The notes below the pieces were generated by a model that was given only the letters and a program-made list of their open reading frames with translations, was not told where the DNA came from and did no database searches. This document shows positions 6,273 to 7,476 of a stretch of 7,476 bases of DNA, in pieces; positions within the stretch are counted from its first letter, which is position 1, and every line of letters begins with the position of its first letter. A program made the position numbers and the translations under genes. This DNA is from Hyphomicrobiales bacterium (GTDB lineage Bacteria; Pseudomonadota; Alphaproteobacteria; Rhizobiales; Xanthobacteraceae), in the NCBI GenBank assembly GCA_003133345.1, contig PKXB01000069.1, positions 1 through 7,476 of the forward strand, in the 5' to 3' direction.

Positions 6273-6820
6273 GTTCGCGCGACGGCGACCGGCGCCGCGT
6301 TCTCTCCTACGAGGAGCGCGTGCTGTGGACGACCGTCACCAAGGCGATCGCGCCGCTGCGCACGACGGCGCGGATCGCGCCTGACGTGGATACCCAGGCG
6401 ACGCAGGTTGCCGTCAAGCCGCCGCGTCCGGTTGGACCCAAGAAAGCTTCGCCGCCGCTGGCGCCGCAACAGCCTGCGCCGCCGCCGCCGCTAACGCCGC
6501 TCAGCCGCCGCATGAAGCGCGGCGTCGCGCGCGGCAAGCAGGCGATCGACGCCCGTCTCGACCTGCATGGGCTGACGCAAAGTGAGGCGCATGCCGCGTT
6601 GTTGCGGTTCCTGCGCAGCGCCGGCGCGCGCGACGCCCGGCTGGTGCTGGTGATCACCGGCAAAGGACGCGGGGGCGAGCCCGGCGTACTGCGCCGCCAG
6701 GTACCGCAGTGGCTGGGCCTGCCTGAATTCCGCTCACTTGTTCTCGGTTTCGAGGACGCGCACGTCACCCACGGCGGCGAAGGCGCGCTTTACGTGCGTC
6801 TGCGGCGCGCGCGCGGCTGA
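6269..6820 (+). CDS. Smr/MutS2-type domain protein
   Basis: The start codon overlaps the mltA stop in an ATGA, which indicates translational coupling. The 183-residue protein has a charged N-terminal part (VLSYEERVLWTTVTKAI near 11-27), a proline-rich linker (about 51-78) and a C-terminal Smr domain. The domain shows the DLHG motif (98-101), TGKG (130-133) and the closing HGGEGALYVRL block (168-178). Smr domains are nucleases or nucleic-acid binders found at the end of MutS2 and in stand-alone proteins; some act in DNA recombination control and others on mRNA at stalled ribosomes. The stand-alone form here has no MutS part. Which substrate it uses cannot be told from sequence. Its fixed place behind mltA is probably inherited operon order rather than a shared reaction. 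Confidence 0.9.
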   Translation: MSSRDGDRRRVLSYEERVLWTTVTKAIAPLRTTARIAPDVDTQATQVAVKPPRPVGPKKASPPLAPQQPAPPPPLTPLSRRMKRGVARGKQAIDARLDLHGLTQSEAHAALLRFLRSAGARDARLVLVITGKGRGGEPGVLRRQVPQWLGLPEFRSLVLGFEDAHVTHGGEGALYVRLRRARG

Positions 6821-6867
6821 TCCTTGCGCGGGCGGCGTAAAATGCGCGACCATTACACGAGGCCCTC

Positions 6868-6873
6868 AGGAGG
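6868..6873 (+). promoter_or_regulatory. Shine-Dalgarno deciding the PsiF-like start
   Basis: A consensus aggagg ends seven bases before the ATG at 6881. It rules in that start over the ATGs at 6824 and 6842, which lie upstream of it in the same frame. Confidence 0.85.
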
Positions 6874-6880
6874 ATCCGTC

Positions 6881-7099
6881 ATGCCGCGTCCGATCGCGTT
6901 GCTTACGGCGGTGACATTGAGTCTGGTTTACGGGGCCGCCGACGCGCAATCGTCCATGAAGCCTAGCGCGCCGCAAAAAATGATGTCGCCCGCCGAGGCG
7001 CAAAAAATGCGCGCGTGCAAAAAGCAGGCGGCGGATCAGAACATCAAGATGGCCGAGCGTTCCAAATTCGTCATGGATTGCATGACGGCCAAGAAATAA
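6881..7099 (+). CDS. small exported PsiF-repeat protein
   Basis: The 72-residue product begins with a signal peptide (hydrophobic residues about 4-18), with a likely cut after ADA at 20-22. The mature part of about 50 residues is rich in Lys, Met and Ala. It carries one PsiF-type repeat: SPAEAQKMRACKKQAADQ continuing to MAERSKFVMDCMTAKK, with two cysteines, C46 and C67, that could form a disulfide in the periplasm. E. coli psiF is induced by phosphate starvation and its molecular role is unknown; the name says nothing certain about function here. The start at 6881 is set by a strong aggagg. It follows smr by 60 bp on the same strand and faces hslU, stop to stop, across 9 bp. It may be read through from the timA-mltA-smr run or have its own promoter; none is evident. 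Confidence 0.8.
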   Translation: MPRPIALLTAVTLSLVYGAADAQSSMKPSAPQKMMSPAEAQKMRACKKQAADQNIKMAERSKFVMDCMTAKK

Positions 7100-7108
7100 C
7101 GCGCGTCG

Positions 7109-7476
7109 CTAAAGAATAAACCGGCTCAGATCCGCGTTTTTGGCCAGATCTCCGATGTGTTTTTCCACATAAGCCGCGTCGATCTTGACGGTCTCGCCCG
7201 AGCGGTCGGTGGCGGCGAACGAGATTTCGTCGAGCACGCGCTCCATCACCGTCTGCAGGCGGCGCGCGCCGATATTCTCGATCGCGGAATTCACCGCCAC
7301 TGCGATGTCGGCGATGGCGTCGATGGCGTCCTCGCTGAAATCCAGCGTCACGCCTTCGGTCTTTAGCAGCGCGACGTATTGCTTGATCAGCGAGGCTTCC
7401 GGCTCCGTCAGAATTCGGCGCAAATCGTCGCGGCTGAGCGCCTTCAATTCGACGCGGATCGGCAGCCGGCCTTGCA
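7109..7476 (-). CDS. hslU: ATPase subunit of HslUV protease, C-terminal part (5' end beyond window)
   Basis: The frame is open to the right edge, and the visible 121 residues are the C-terminus of HslU, the AAA+ unfoldase that feeds substrates to the HslV peptidase. [13 protein letters not shown] and [13 protein letters not shown] open the visible part. The sensor-2 region [18 protein letters not shown] is present, with the arginines that contact nucleotide. The protein ends in LSRFIL, the C-terminal tail that inserts into HslV and activates it, so the end is intact. A TTG at 7445-7447 is in frame but internal, because conserved sequence continues upstream. hslV is expected further right on the same strand but is not seen. 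The stop lies 9 bp from the end of the PsiF-like gene. Confidence 0.97.
   Translation of the reverse strand, partial: QGRLPIRVELKALSRDDLRRILTEPEASLIKQYVALLKTEGVTLDFSEDAIDAIADIAVAVNSAIENIGARRLQTVMERVLDEISFAATDRSGETVKIDAAYVEKHIGDLAKNADLSRFIL

Noticed and set aside
6824..6880. ATGs at 6824 and 6842 as starts of the PsiF-like gene
   Set aside because: Both lie upstream of a consensus Shine-Dalgarno and would put an Arg-rich stretch ahead of a good signal peptide.
7445..7447. TTG as the start of a short 112-residue gene
   Set aside because: Conserved HslU sequence continues upstream of it to the window edge, so it is an internal leucine codon.

Overview
The window looks like a core chromosomal segment of a high-GC alphaproteobacterium of the order Hyphomicrobiales (Rhizobiales). 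A Bradyrhizobium, Rhodopseudomonas or Pseudolabrys-like source is most likely. This rests on gene order (ppsR-maf-coaE-dnaQ | secB-fxsA | timA-mltA-smr | hslU), on the wording of conserved motifs, and on three kinds of short palindromic intergenic repeat of the type common in that group. No species can be named from the sequence alone.

Layout. Positions 2-2876 are a rightward run: the 3' part of a DUF299 kinase/pyrophosphorylase (ppsR family), a Maf-type nucleotide pyrophosphatase, dephospho-CoA kinase (coaE) and the DNA polymerase III epsilon proofreading subunit (dnaQ). The ppsR-maf gap is filled by a nested inverted repeat. The maf-coaE gap holds two tandem palindromes, and related genomes usually carry aroE (shikimate dehydrogenase) at that point. 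Positions 2881-3996 run leftward: secB (export chaperone) meets dnaQ tail to tail with 4 bp between stops, followed by fxsA (small inner-membrane protein). fxsA is bracketed by two 73-bp direct repeats, 63/73 identical. Positions 4271-7099 run rightward: a TIM44-like membrane protein (timA), the lytic transglycosylase mltA, an Smr-domain protein that starts inside the mltA stop codon, and a small exported PsiF-repeat protein. The window closes with the C-terminal part of hslU on the minus strand, ending in the family's C-terminal tail.

The genes are mostly housekeeping: metabolite control and repair, CoA synthesis, replication fidelity, protein export, envelope and peptidoglycan remodelling, and ATP-dependent proteolysis. 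I see no phage, transposase, CRISPR, toxin-antitoxin or defence genes, and no candidate for a wholly new system. The points worth a second look are the repeats: where they sit, what they may have displaced (aroE), and that recombination between two of them would cleanly remove fxsA. No gene-free stretch exceeds 300 bases; the longest is the 274-bp divergent fxsA/timA spacer, described below.
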